In this document: positions 9,802-19,438 of the stretch, piece after piece
How the letters are laid out: each line of letters begins with the position of its first letter
How positions within the stretch are numbered: position 1 is the stretch's first letter
Assembly (NCBI RefSeq): GCF_004114935.1
Contig: NZ_CP022221.1
Location: 7,523,001 to 7,587,000, forward strand
DNA from: Bradyrhizobium zhanjiangense
GTDB lineage: Bacteria; Pseudomonadota; Alphaproteobacteria; Rhizobiales; Xanthobacteraceae
Length of the DNA: 64,000 bases
Reading direction: 5' to 3'
Position numbers and translations under genes: made by a program
Notes under the pieces: model-generated
What the model saw: the letters and a program-made list of their open reading frames with translations, nothing else
What the model was told of the DNA's origin: nothing
Database searches by the model: none

Positions 9802-10902
9802 TCATCGAATGATCCGGAATCGGCCGAGCAACGCGCGCAACCATTTCGGCCGCTGGGCGGGCACGTAGCGCAAACTCACCAGGGCACGACGGAAGTACTG
9901 CGGACTGATCAGGATGCAGAAGATCCAAGCCAGCAGTGATATGCGCTGCGATCTAGAGAAACCTTGCGGCGACGCAGCCGCTCCAAGCGCATCGACAGCG
10001 ATGCTCAATGAACTATCCGCCGCGATTGGATGAAGGTCCGGCCGCAGCTTGAACGACGCTATCCGCAAACAAAGAAATATCAAATTGCTCTTGAGCGCAT
10101 CGGGCGCAACCGGCAGCTTCTCCGTGCGCGCGATCTCGGAAAAGAACTTGTACCGCCTCCGCGTGAGGTCGATCTCTCTCGCAAAGCGGGTATCGTCGAG
10201 TTGAAGGAAAGCCCCGTGATTGAGGCCGTGCACGCGATAGTCCGCCAACGGTTTGGTGATCGTCACGATCTCGCCACATGCAGGAGCGGCCGCCAAAAGA
10301 TAACTGTCCGGAGCTCGATCAATGAAGTCGGACTCAAAGCCGAAGACACGCTCGACAAACCATTTCGGGTAGGCATTTCCTGACCCGGGCGGCGTCGGAT
10401 AAGCGCCGGTGGTTGCCATCCACTTGCGGACGTCCTCCGAGGACGGACAGGAGAAGTACTGCGGCAGGACATTTCCGGTCGGCTTCCCGTCGGCATCGAT
10501 CACGCGCATCTGAAACTGATATTTGCTCGCGGCTTTGGACCAGACGGACACGATCTCCGTCATGACATCAGGATGCAGGGCATCGTCCGAGTCGAGAAAT
10601 ATGATGATATCGCCGGACGACCTGCGAAAGCCGTTCACACAGGACATCATCTGCCCGGCGTTCGCCTGGCTGATGATTGTGACTTCGTCTGCAAATTCGT
10701 TGATGACGTCGAGTGAATGGTCCGTCGACCCGTCATCGACGACGATCACTTCGACGTTTGGCCATCGTATGTCCAGCGCGCTGCGGATCGCGGATCCCAC
10801 GTAAGCTGCGTAATTGTGGTTCGGAATGACGACCGAGAGGCGCGGCAGGGTCGCCAGTTCGACTTCTGGCAACACTGCGTGCCCTGGTATCTCCTTCAAC
10901 AT
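9802..10902 (-). CDS. GT2-family glycosyltransferase
   Basis: A GT-A fold glycosyltransferase of 366 residues. LSVVIPNHNYAAYV at residues 22-35 is the start of the nucleotide-sugar domain. VVDDGSTD holds the first Asp pair (D56, D57) and FLDSDDA at 102-108 is the metal-binding DxD. The C-terminal third is rich in hydrophobic and basic residues, and the end (KWLRALLGRFRII) may associate with the membrane. It probably adds a sugar to the EPS repeat unit. It stands alone on the minus strand, convergent with the polymerase gene and divergent from the small secreted protein at 11167. Confidence 0.92.
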   Translation of the reverse strand: MLKEIPGHAVLPEVELATLPRLSVVIPNHNYAAYVGSAIRSALDIRWPNVEVIVVDDGSTDHSLDVINEFADEVTIISQANAGQMMSCVNGFRRSSGDIIIFLDSDDALHPDVMTEIVSVWSKAASKYQFQMRVIDADGKPTGNVLPQYFSCPSSEDVRKWMATTGAYPTPPGSGNAYPKWFVERVFGFESDFIDRAPDSYLLAAAPACGEIVTITKPLADYRVHGLNHGAFLQLDDTRFAREIDLTRRRYKFFSEIARTEKLPVAPDALKSNLIFLCLRIASFKLRPDLHPIAADSSLSIAVDALGAAASPQGFSRSQRISLLAWIFCILISPQYFRRALVSLRYVPAQRPKWLRALLGRFRIIR

Positions 10903-11166
10903 TCGCCGCTCAGAATACTCGCGTTGTAAGTACGTCGCATGACCGCCGACAGAACATCACAGTCGACGGACGTCAGACACTTAGTCCAGGTGCAGCCTCT
11001 AGCACGTGTTTTCAAGCGCAAGGAAGAGGCAAGATTCCTCCTGCAATCCCGGGAACCATTTTGCCTGTCATTCTGTTGCCGCAACTGCAACTCTATCCTG
11101 CCGCCGACAACCGCGGCTTCTTTCGAGAGCTGGCCCCAACCATCATGGATGTGCAGAGCAGTGAAG

Positions 11167-11619
11167 ATGCATGATAACCGATCTAGGCGCTCAGACGGTT
11201 ATGTGGCGATATGTGTAGCAATCGCTTCATCGCTCCTCGCAACGACGGCCGATGCTCAAATTTCCGGCTTCGGTCGCACATCTCCTCCGATGTATGGCGG
11301 CTCCGGCATTTCCACTCGGCCTTCGAGTTCGATTCGACCGATGGAAGGTACTTTCGCTCCAAATCACACGACAGCGGACGGAAAGCTTTGCATATCGGTC
11401 AATCCGTTGACGCACCCCCAAGCCAACAATCCCAAGATCATCGAGCAGATCGTGCTGGTTCAAAACATTTGCGGTCAATCGATCAGGGTTCGGGTTTGCT
11501 ACGCGGGAAGTTCCGACTGCATTGTCGTTCCGCTCGCAGGCTACCAGAAGCTGCAGAGACTATTGGGGATTGCGGCCGGATCAACGAACTTTCAATTTGA
11601 GTATCGCGAGCTCTATTGA
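11167..11619 (+). CDS. Small secreted hypothetical protein
   Basis: A 150-residue protein that I cannot assign to a family. The ATG at 11167 begins a good signal peptide, with a basic start (MHDNRSRRSDGY), a hydrophobic run ending in SLLATTADAQ and cleavage after ADA. The frame is open further upstream to 10939, but that extension has a composition unlike a protein domain. The mature part has a Gly/Ser/Pro-rich stretch and then a domain with four cysteines (LCISV, NICGQ, VCYAG, DCIVV) likely to form two disulfides, which fits a periplasmic or surface location. It lies in the EPS cluster, divergent from the GT2 gene. Confidence 0.65.
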   Translation: MHDNRSRRSDGYVAICVAIASSLLATTADAQISGFGRTSPPMYGGSGISTRPSSSIRPMEGTFAPNHTTADGKLCISVNPLTHPQANNPKIIEQIVLVQNICGQSIRVRVCYAGSSDCIVVPLAGYQKLQRLLGIAAGSTNFQFEYRELY

Positions 11620-12013
11620 GTCGTCGATTCAGACGAAAACCCCTGGTTGCACGCTCAAGAAATGTGCGCGTTGCCGCTTGAACCGACGCCACCGCATTCG
11701 GGATCGCCAAGATGGAACTGACGCTTCCGCGTTCACACGCGCTGCCTGTAACGATCTTGTTATCGCCGCATCAAAAGCGCACGACTAACCAATTGCTGCC
11801 CCGATTTGCTCGCTTCATTGATATCCAGCAGCGAAAGCGCTCGCGGTCGCGAGCGGGCGTACTGCGTGTCAAGCGATCCTGGTCTGTGCAGGTACAACTC
11901 TTGCAACGGCGGGGCGTGCAGTTCTTCAATGCGCGTGCTCGATCGTCAGCAAGCCTTGACCGAACTTCGTCGCAGTTGATTCAGCACATTCACTCACGTT
12001 GACCCTCGCGCAC
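11620..12013. other. Intergenic, no supported gene
   Basis: A frame from 11712 to 12002 could encode 96 Arg-rich residues, but it has no family motif, no good ribosome site and a shadow-like composition. I see no RNA gene or strong terminator. The promoter for the epimerase gene is expected here. Confidence 0.5.
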
Positions 12014-12997
12014 ATGTCCCATCCCACCCAGGCTATTGTATTTGGAGGCGCAGGCTTCATCGGTACACATCTGATGACGCGAATGCTCGCTTCCGGCCGC
12101 TACGACCGAATCGTCTCAGTGGATATCGCGAAGCCCAGGGCGCACGTCGAAGGCGTCGAATATGTCCATCATGATGTCCGTGAGCCAATCGACCCGAAGC
12201 TCGGTGGCGGGGTGCCTGCCGATATCTTCAACCTCGCCGCGATCCATGTCACCCCGGGTCATCCGGATGGCGACTATTATTATACAAACGTGCTGGGTGC
12301 GGTGCACGTCTGCCGATTTGCGAGAGACACTGGCAGCCGGAATGTCATCTTTACCAGCTCGATATCGGTCTACGGTCCGACGGAAACCCCACTTACCGAA
12401 GATGCGACGCCAGTCCCCGTCAGTGCTTATGGGCGTTCCAAACTCTCGGCCGAAGCAATCCATCGCCTATGGCAGTCGGAGGACCCGGACAGGCGGCTGA
12501 CCATCGTGCGCCCCGCAGTTATCTATGGGCGCTACGAGCGAGGCAATTTCACGCGATTGTCGAGGCTTCTCGAAAGGCGGGCCTTCATCTATCCCGGCCG
12601 AACCGACACCATCAAGTCGTGCGGCTACGTGAAGGACCTGGTCTCGTCGATGCTCTTCATGGCATCTCGCAACGACAGTTTGTCGATCTACAATTTCTGC
12701 TATGAGCACCGTTACACCATCAGCGAGATTTGCTCCGCCTTCTCTGAAGCTGCCGAATACCCAAAGCCGACGATAACGATTCCGGTATGGCTCATGAATC
12801 TCGCCGTGCTTCCATTCGAGGTGCTGCAAGCTGTCGGCATCAAGACCGGCATCAATCGTGACCGGATCAAGAAGTTGTGGTTTTCTACGAACATTCTGCC
12901 GAAGCACCTGATCGCAAGCGGGTTCAAATTCGACTACGATCTGGCAAGCTCGCTTGTGGATTGGAATCGGGAATCCTCCATCAAAGATTTTGATTGA
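12014..12997 (+). CDS. NAD-dependent epimerase/dehydratase (extended SDR)
   Basis: A nucleotide-sugar epimerase or dehydratase of about 327 residues. The Rossmann motif is VFGGAGFIGTH. The catalytic residues are seen in TSSISVYG and SAYGRSK (Tyr and Lys three apart), then VRPAVIYGRYERGNF. The product sugar cannot be told, but in this cluster it should feed the EPS repeat unit or another surface glycan. A TTG at 11999 would add five residues; the ATG at 12014 is preferred. The C-terminal segment PVWLMNLAVLPFEVLQAVGI is unusually hydrophobic, as in some membrane-associated family members. Confidence 0.88.
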   Translation: MSHPTQAIVFGGAGFIGTHLMTRMLASGRYDRIVSVDIAKPRAHVEGVEYVHHDVREPIDPKLGGGVPADIFNLAAIHVTPGHPDGDYYYTNVLGAVHVCRFARDTGSRNVIFTSSISVYGPTETPLTEDATPVPVSAYGRSKLSAEAIHRLWQSEDPDRRLTIVRPAVIYGRYERGNFTRLSRLLERRAFIYPGRTDTIKSCGYVKDLVSSMLFMASRNDSLSIYNFCYEHRYTISEICSAFSEAAEYPKPTITIPVWLMNLAVLPFEVLQAVGIKTGINRDRIKKLWFSTNILPKHLIASGFKFDYDLASSLVDWNRESSIKDFD

Positions 12998-13639
12998 GGT
13001 CTCGTTGGCTTGATCATTCAAGTGCCCGGAGATCGGAGATTCACCGGTGGAACTTCAAAGCCGACCCTCGCCACCATAGCGGACGAAACCAGACTCGTTC
13101 GCATTCCGGCGTCTCATTCGGTCGTAACCCTGAGACCGGATTCGCCTTGCCGGCGGCAGCTGCTCGATCCCCATCCTTGTCCGTCACACTCAGGCCGATA
13201 TTGCATCGCAGAATTCGTGGCCGGTCGGGCGCTGTTCCACCGGGTCGGCACGCGGGATTCGGGCAACCTGCCCAATACATGGGCGAACAATGATCTTCTC
13301 AGGCGGCGTAAATTGCCTCGATCTTGAAAGTCGCTTTTTTGGCGGAGTTGACGGAGATGGCATTATGACGATTTTGCGGCGAGCGGCACCGACAATGGCC
13401 CGGCAGCGTTGCCGACACTTCTCTGACCAACAACGTGCCGAACGATCCGGCTAGGTGTTCTCGCCGAGGCCTCGATGCCATTGCTCAACTCTCGAGCGCC
13501 GCGATCTCGATCACCGCATCCGGCGTGTCGAATTCGACCAACGTGCAACTTCTACGCGGCACTTTGCAATTCACGAATTCAGCGCGGCGGCAAGGCCAGC
13601 CTGATGCCGCATTCACAGAGATTTAGGTAGGCGGGCCGG
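12998..13639. other. Intergenic region before the autokinase gene
   Basis: No convincing gene is visible in these 640 bases. A + strand frame at 13435-13626 encodes a Ser/Thr/Asn-rich stretch (AISITASGVSNSTNVQLL) that resembles a piece of a surface protein, but it has no start context and may be chance or a remnant. The sequence just before 13640 (GGTAGGCGGGCCGG) provides a plausible ribosome site for the autokinase. The cluster's main rightward promoter is expected in this gap. Confidence 0.45.
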
Positions 13640-16054
13640 ATGCTTCAAAAGATCACATCTCGCGAGATTGAAACCACCGCGCCGGAGGCTCCATCGCTGG
13701 AGCAGACCATCTCCTCTGCGCTTGCGCTGGTGAGCCGCCAGTATCCAGTAATGATTTTCACGCTGCTCCTGTGCATCTGCCTTGCCGGCGTTTACGTGTT
13801 CACGGCACCGAAGCGATATACCGGAACGGCCATCCTGATGATCGACAGCCGCAAGATGCAGGGCCTGCAGACGCAAGCGCCCGCGACCGGCGCAGACAAC
13901 CCGATCGACTCGGCGATGGTCGACAGTCAGGTCGAACTTCTCAAGTCCGAAGCGATCGCCTCCAAAGTCATCAAGGACCTGAAACTTGCGGAGTCGGCAG
14001 ACTTCATGAGCGACGGTGGCGGATTGCTCAGCAGCATCAGTAACGCGATTACCAGAATATTCTCCGAGTCGACCCCGCCCACGGAAGAGCAAATACTGCG
14101 CGCAGCACTCGCTCGCTTTGCGAGCGGCCTCAGCATCAAGCGCGTCGGCGTGAGCTATGTTATCGAGATCTCCTTTCAGGCATTATCGCAGGACCTGGCA
14201 GCGAGGATCGCCAACGCGGTCGCCGACGGCTATATCGTGGACTCGTTGGAATCGAAATATCAGGCCTCGAGACGGGCGGCGGTCTGGCTGCAGGACCGAT
14301 TGAAGGAATTGCGGTCGCAGGCGTCTTCCGCCGAACGCACCGTTGCGGATTTCAAGGCCAAGAACAACATCGTCGACGCCGGCGGGCGACTGCTCACCGA
14401 GCAGCAACTCGCTGAAATCAATACTTCGTTGACGACTGCGCGTAGCCAACGTGCGGAGGCACAAGCTAAGCTCGAACGCATCACCGCGATATTGAATGCG
14501 GACACCGAAGATTCCAAGGTCATTCTGAATGAACTGGCGACTGTGAGCGAGACGATGGCCAACCCGGTCATCACCAAGTTGCGCCAGACCTATCTCGAGT
14601 ACGCGGCCAAGCAGGCCGATTGGTCGAACCGGTATGGATCGACACATCTGGCGGTTGTCAATTTACGCAACCAGATGCGAGAAATCCGACGCTCGATCAT
14701 TGACGAACTGCGACGCACGGCCGAGGTCTACAAGAGTGACCTTGAAATTGCCAAGGCGCGCGAGGAGTCCAGCCAGAAGAGCTTGAACGATACGATCGCG
14801 GTCTCGAATAATACCAGCCAGGCCCAGATCATCCTGAGAGATCTGGAAAGCAACGCTCAGAGCGCTCGCGCATTGTCGGACAACTTTCTGCAACTGTACA
14901 TGGTCTCGGTTCAGCAGCAATCGTTTCCCGTTACTGAAGCGAGGGTGATCAGTCAGGCCGCGTCGACTCTTCCCAACAAGACGTCGCCAAGAACGACACT
15001 CATTCTGCTTGCGGCGATCGTGGGTGGGTCGATTCTCGCGGCTCTCGTCGCAATTCTACTTGATATGATGGATCGCGTCTTCCGCACCGTTTCGCAGGTC
15101 GAGCAGTTCGTGGATACCCGCTGTCTCGCTTCGATTCCGGTCATAGAGCAGGGTGCCGTCAAAGCGATTTCCGCTGAATCCGGCAAGGCCGCCTGGCGAT
15201 TCGGTAAACGCGACAAGCCCAAACCGCAGCAGGCACCGCCGAGGTACGGAGCATCTGGCACGACGTTGCCACTACATGGGTCCGCGCCCGGGTTCAGCCA
15301 TCAACAGTCACATCGCGACCGTCTGCTTTCAACCGAGGAGAGCGTCGGGCGGCACGTGATCAATGCCCCGTTTTCACGCTTCGCAGAGGGATTTCGGTCA
15401 ATCAAGCTAGCCAGCGATTTTGCAAATTTCGGTGCAGGGTCCAACAAGGTCCTGGGGATTACCTCCGCACTTCCGAACGAGGGAAAGTCAACCGTCAGCG
15501 AAGCGCTGGCGCAGACCCTGGCGCAAAGCGGCTGCCGTACGCTGCTGATCGATGGCGACATCCGCAACCCAAGCCTCACCGCAAGGCTTACGCCGGCTGC
15601 TCAGGACGGCTTGATCCATGTCGTCATCGGCCAAGCCGACTGGAGGAACGTGGTCTGGATAGACCCGCAGACGAATCTACATTTTCTTCCTTGTGCCATC
15701 ACATCCCGCTTCTCGAATTCGAGCGACCTTCTGGCCTCGCAACAGATGGAAGACCTGTTCCAGCAACTACGGCAGCACTTTGATCGCATCGTTCTCGATC
15801 TTAGCCCGCTGGCGCCGGTCGTCGACGTTCGGGCGACCAGGGGGTTGGCTGATTCCTATATCCTTGTCATCGAATGGGCGAAGTCGAAAATCGATATCGT
15901 CGAGCGCGTGCTAGGCGAAACGCCGGTTGTGCGCGAGCGGATGCTCGGTGCGGTTCTTAACAAGGTGAACGTGTCGGTGATGAGCCGCTACGATACGTAC
16001 GGCGCAGCCTACTATCGCAATCGATACTACAAGAGGTATGGTTACGTCGATTGA
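13640..16054 (+). CDS. Polysaccharide co-polymerase / BY-kinase (Wzc/ExoP type)
   Basis: An inner-membrane tyrosine autokinase of 804 residues that controls EPS chain length and export. The N-terminal Wzz domain is flanked by membrane helices at about 37-55 and 450-472, with a long coiled-coil-like periplasmic part between (ERTVADFKAKNNI, AKLERITAILN). The cytoplasmic kinase has Walker A (SALPNEGKST, K616), Walker A' (LLIDGD, 635-640) and a Walker B-like LDLSPLAP. The C-terminus is a tyrosine cluster with eight Tyr between 784 and 802, the substrate for cycling phosphorylation. The single-chain form is usual in Proteobacteria. The PPP-family phosphatase at 21886 is not the usual low-molecular-weight Tyr phosphatase partner, and none is seen here. 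Confidence 0.95.
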   Translation: MLQKITSREIETTAPEAPSLEQTISSALALVSRQYPVMIFTLLLCICLAGVYVFTAPKRYTGTAILMIDSRKMQGLQTQAPATGADNPIDSAMVDSQVELLKSEAIASKVIKDLKLAESADFMSDGGGLLSSISNAITRIFSESTPPTEEQILRAALARFASGLSIKRVGVSYVIEISFQALSQDLAARIANAVADGYIVDSLESKYQASRRAAVWLQDRLKELRSQASSAERTVADFKAKNNIVDAGGRLLTEQQLAEINTSLTTARSQRAEAQAKLERITAILNADTEDSKVILNELATVSETMANPVITKLRQTYLEYAAKQADWSNRYGSTHLAVVNLRNQMREIRRSIIDELRRTAEVYKSDLEIAKAREESSQKSLNDTIAVSNNTSQAQIILRDLESNAQSARALSDNFLQLYMVSVQQQSFPVTEARVISQAASTLPNKTSPRTTLILLAAIVGGSILAALVAILLDMMDRVFRTVSQVEQFVDTRCLASIPVIEQGAVKAISAESGKAAWRFGKRDKPKPQQAPPRYGASGTTLPLHGSAPGFSHQQSHRDRLLSTEESVGRHVINAPFSRFAEGFRSIKLASDFANFGAGSNKVLGITSALPNEGKSTVSEALAQTLAQSGCRTLLIDGDIRNPSLTARLTPAAQDGLIHVVIGQADWRNVVWIDPQTNLHFLPCAITSRFSNSSDLLASQQMEDLFQQLRQHFDRIVLDLSPLAPVVDVRATRGLADSYILVIEWAKSKIDIVERVLGETPVVRERMLGAVLNKVNVSVMSRYDTYGAAYYRNRYYKRYGYVD

Positions 16055-16122
16055 CGTCATATGCTTGATCCGGACCGGTGGGCAGCGCTTGCCCGATTTT
16101 TGACAGGGCCCTTGGATACAAC

Positions 16123-16764
16123 ATGAATGATTTGGCGCTAGCGCATGTCAGGTCGGCGCTTCTCATGGCGCGCTCAGTTCTGCTCGGTGCCGGTCTGTTG
16201 ATGACGACGACTCCCGGTCGAGCCGAGCCGGTGCGTCCGGGCATTCTGAACTGCGGGTCTGGCATCAGCGCCGAGCAGCGTCGACGTTGCGACGAGGAGG
16301 CATTCAAGCAGATCGAGTCCGGCAGCCAATCGACACAGCTTGAGGGCGGATGGCGCCTAGTGAAGAGCAAGAATCCAGACGGCGGCGACGATGCCATTTC
16401 AGTGATGCATGTCGTCGATAGTGCCAAGTCGGATACGCGCCTTGCTGGTCTGAGCCTGCAATGCGGGAAGGGCGGCATCGAAATTGTACTCATTGTACTC
16501 GAGCCACTGTCCCGCTCGGCGCGACCGAACGTAGCCCTCATGGCAGGAGAGAAGCGCGCAGAGTTCCAGGCATCTGTGATCCAGGGCGGCGTGGCGCTCC
16601 TACTACCCGCCGACGCCTCGAAGCTTGCTGCCAGCGACTGGCAAACCGCAAACGAGCTTGCGGTCGAAATCGGGACTACACCGAGCGCGATCCGCGGCGC
16701 GGTGCCGATGGCTGGACTGGCGACGGCTCTCCGTTACTTGTCGCAGTACTGCTATGCTCGATAG
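16123..16764 (+). CDS. Periplasmic hypothetical protein
   Basis: A 213-residue protein of unknown function starting at the ATG at 16123 with GGA 8 bases upstream. The N-terminus (RSALLMARSVLLGAGLLM, then PGRAEP) reads as a signal peptide. The mature chain has four or more cysteines (LNCGSG, RRCDEE, LQCGKG, QYCYA) and an alternating hydrophobic pattern that suggests a beta-rich fold. It follows the autokinase by about 70 bases on the same strand and precedes a polytopic membrane protein, so a role in EPS export or envelope maintenance is plausible but is inferred from neighbours only. Confidence 0.65.
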   Translation: MNDLALAHVRSALLMARSVLLGAGLLMTTTPGRAEPVRPGILNCGSGISAEQRRRCDEEAFKQIESGSQSTQLEGGWRLVKSKNPDGGDDAISVMHVVDSAKSDTRLAGLSLQCGKGGIEIVLIVLEPLSRSARPNVALMAGEKRAEFQASVIQGGVALLLPADASKLAASDWQTANELAVEIGTTPSAIRGAVPMAGLATALRYLSQYCYAR

Positions 16765-16903
16765 CTTAGCTGGTCACGGAAACTGTCATGCCGGGCGAAT
16801 CCCGTAAATCGACTGCATGTGACGAGTTGACAGGCCGCGTTGTGATGATGCGTCATAGTGGCAACTATCCGGCCATCCATCACCGAGACGACGGTGGCGT
16901 CGC

Positions 16904-18325
16904 GTGCTCGGCTATGCGACGCGTATCAATGTCCCACTCGCGCAATGCTGCGCTCCATTCCCGCTTCCACGTCTCACGGTTCTCCGATTGCTTATCGCTT
17001 CCTGGCTTTTGATCACATTGCTGGCCGCGACTCCGATCTTGGCCATCACAAGCGGCTCCTTCGCACAGCATGTGATTTCACTTGCTACTGCCTTGATGAT
17101 GGCAATGGCAACAAGAGGTCCGGAGGCGCAAATCGCATCTGCCGCGCAGTTGCTGAAGCAATTTCTCCTTATATTCTTGCTTCCGGTCGTCTGGATGACG
17201 TTGCAAATCTTTCCGATGTCTTCGCTTGCGAACCCGATCTGGTCGGCGACTTCGATCGCATTGAATCAGCCATCGCTGCAGGGCCGCATTAGCGTTGATA
17301 CGGGCGCAACGCTGCAAAGCCTGTTCCTCTATCTGGTCAATGTGTCGCTCCTGGTGTCAACCGTCATCATCACAAGGGATCGCCGTATGGCCGAAACGAT
17401 GCTGTTCGTATTGAGCGCAGTGACGACCCTCATGTCAGTCGAGTTCCTACTCGGCCGGCTCGATTTATTCGCCGGAATCATTCCCCAGTCCGGCGCAGCT
17501 AAGAATCTGTTTCCGGCAGCTGCGGCTCTTGCGATATTGACAAATGGCGCGCTGGTCGCTCGGGCACTCGAACGCCACCTGCACCAGCAGAACATCCACA
17601 ATCTGGCCTCGCCCCAACTGTGGGTCGGCGTTTTCTGCGGCCTGTTAGGAATTGCCGTAGCCTTCGCCGCACTTGCGGCCCTCGAACAACACACATTGGT
17701 GGCGGTTACTGGCTGCGGATTGATGGTCCTCGTGTTCATAGCCGCTGTCCGGCGCTTGGGATTTCGGTTTTGGCCCTCGGCTCTATTGTTCTTGGTCCTT
17801 GCAGCGATCGCCAGCGCGATGATTGTGCCGCACTCTCTATCCGGAAGCTTGGGTCTCGTTGGATTCGTCGGCCTCCCCCCGGAAGCAGTTGCGCCGGCAA
17901 GGCACCTGCTCTCTGATGCACCGACGTGGGGGAATGGTCTCGGAACCTTTAGGTTGACTTCGAGAGCCTATCAGCAGTTCGGAGCTGCGCTGGCAGACCC
18001 TCCCTCTACCGCAGTCTTGATGGCTGTCGAGGCGGGAAGATTGCCGAGCGCCATCCTGGCAGCGTTCGCCGCCCAGTTCTTCCTCGTTAGCTTTCGCGGC
18101 GCCGTCCGGCGAGGACGTGATTCCTTTTTCGCGGCCACCGCGGCCGCCGGCGTCGTCGTTGTACTCTGCGAGAGCTTTCTTGACTCAAGCCTCTCAAACC
18201 CCACGATTCAGGCGATTGTGGCGATGATGGTTGGAGTTGGACTTGCACAATCAGTGGGACGGACCAGTGGCGCCAACCACTCGGCGGCATCCGCGCACCG
18301 TAACACTAGCTTTATATTGAACTAA
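16904..18325 (+). CDS. Polytopic membrane protein, O-antigen polymerase/ligase-like
   Basis: A 473-residue protein with about eleven hydrophobic helices. A soluble segment near residues 310-365 contains SDAPTWGNGLGTFRLTSRAY, which recalls the G-x-G loop of Wzy/WaaL proteins just before the final helices. It therefore probably acts as a second polymerase or as a ligase. The GTG at 16904 is the likely start; no ATG lies nearby in frame. It is followed after only 10 bases by the 18336 gene, so the two are co-transcribed. With the protein at 8494, the cluster has two such membrane enzymes but only one flippase. Confidence 0.7.
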   Translation: MLGYATRINVPLAQCCAPFPLPRLTVLRLLIASWLLITLLAATPILAITSGSFAQHVISLATALMMAMATRGPEAQIASAAQLLKQFLLIFLLPVVWMTLQIFPMSSLANPIWSATSIALNQPSLQGRISVDTGATLQSLFLYLVNVSLLVSTVIITRDRRMAETMLFVLSAVTTLMSVEFLLGRLDLFAGIIPQSGAAKNLFPAAAALAILTNGALVARALERHLHQQNIHNLASPQLWVGVFCGLLGIAVAFAALAALEQHTLVAVTGCGLMVLVFIAAVRRLGFRFWPSALLFLVLAAIASAMIVPHSLSGSLGLVGFVGLPPEAVAPARHLLSDAPTWGNGLGTFRLTSRAYQQFGAALADPPSTAVLMAVEAGRLPSAILAAFAAQFFLVSFRGAVRRGRDSFFAATAAAGVVVVLCESFLDSSLSNPTIQAIVAMMVGVGLAQSVGRTSGANHSAASAHRNTSFILN

Positions 18326-18335
18326 TGCATCGACA

Positions 18336-18998
18336 ATGAGTTCATCGGGCTCCTTTCGCATTCTTTTGATGGCGTTGGCCGTGACGGTCGGATGCTATGC
18401 CATTGTGTCGGCCGTGACGGCGCTAGGGCGGACAACATTTCCCGCAGATGCGGCCGAGATTGGGGCGCGGTGGACTGGAGATGCGACCTCAGTGTTGGGA
18501 ACGCGCTCGCCGTTTGGATCGGAGCTGGAGAGCAATCATTCCTTGATCGGCGCGCTGCAGACAATTGAGTCCAGTCAGCAAGGGCCCACGATCCTACGAT
18601 CAATAGCGCATACCGACGCTCTCAGCCGGGTCCGGCGGACGCTGTCGACCTCTCCTTACAATCCTGAACTATGGCTGGCGCTGGCGCTGCTTCAGGTCCA
18701 GCGCGACCCGCACGATCCGGTCGTGGTCGAGGCCCTGAAGATGGCATATTTCGTCGCACCAAACGACGCGCGATTGATGCCGGTGCGGATCGACATGGTG
18801 GCCCACTTCGACGCACTCGCCCTTCCCGATGTAAAGGACCTCGTACGCAATGATATTCGTCTCATCCTGATACGCCGATCTGGGTCGAGATCGGCACTCG
18901 TGTCCGCTTATCGGAGGGCATCAAAACTGGGCAAAGCTTTCCTGGAGGATGCCGTTGAATCGATCGACCCGTCCTTCCTGGCAACACTGCGCGGTTAA
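18336..18998 (+). CDS. Hypothetical envelope protein, N-terminal membrane anchor
   Basis: A 220-residue protein with one hydrophobic segment at the N-terminus (LLMALAVTVGCYAIVSAV) and a helical remainder. TSPYNPELWLALALLQVQRD followed by AYFVAPNDARLMPVR resembles TPR-type helical pairs often found next to O-antigen polymerase genes. It starts 10 bases after the polymerase-like gene and probably works with it in the periplasm. No enzymatic motif is visible. The gene is well supported; its function is not known. Confidence 0.72.
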   Translation: MSSSGSFRILLMALAVTVGCYAIVSAVTALGRTTFPADAAEIGARWTGDATSVLGTRSPFGSELESNHSLIGALQTIESSQQGPTILRSIAHTDALSRVRRTLSTSPYNPELWLALALLQVQRDPHDPVVVEALKMAYFVAPNDARLMPVRIDMVAHFDALALPDVKDLVRNDIRLILIRRSGSRSALVSAYRRASKLGKAFLEDAVESIDPSFLATLRG

Positions 18999-19438
18999 AT
19001 TCGGACAGGACACGCCTGATGAAGTGCGGGGAGCCATCGGCACCGGGTGATGCCGGAGTTGACCGCTTCGTTCATAGGTTACAGATCTTCGATCGTTCAG
19101 GAAAAGGTTATGATTGGCGCGCTGCCGCGCGTTTTCTTTTCACGATCAATGCTCTTGCCGCTATACGGGGCGGTTCCCGCCGCCGGCGAACTCACCTAGC
19201 GCTCGCGCGATCCATAAGTCCAGCGCCAACCGTAGTGGTACGGAGTCCACAAACGACGGTCATTGTCGTAGCCGATATTTGCGGGGATTGGCGAAGGCGG
19301 GCGTGGGTGATCGAGACAATCTCGGGAACTCGTCGGCTGAAAGGAGCCTGCTGACGCTGCAACAGCGCTGTGCACCCTTTCCTTCCGCGGTTCCGACGGT
19401 TAACTTGATCCCATACTGCTGCATTTCGGTGGGGCTGG
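18999..19438. other. Intergenic region, mostly without genes
   Basis: Apart from the possible minus-strand remnant ending at 19196, nothing is convincing. A plus frame at 19019-19354 lacks a family motif and has a shadow-like composition. Confidence 0.5.
19196..19375 (-). pseudogene. Possible 3' remnant of a small aromatic-rich protein gene
   Basis: On the minus strand a short frame ends at 19196 with ANIGYDNDRRLWTPYHYGWR. Such Tyr/Trp/Gly/His-rich tails are common in small secreted proteins of this bacterial group and unlikely by chance. Upstream the frame has only a GTG at 19375 with no ribosome site, then a stop a few codons further. No signal peptide is seen. I read it as the decayed end of a once longer gene, with low confidence. 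Confidence 0.3.

Noticed and set aside
11712-12002. 96-residue frame before the epimerase
   Set aside because: No ribosome site, Arg/Gln-rich composition, no motif.
13010-13327. 105-residue frame upstream of the autokinase
   Set aside because: No motif, and overlapping frames on both strands are equally open.
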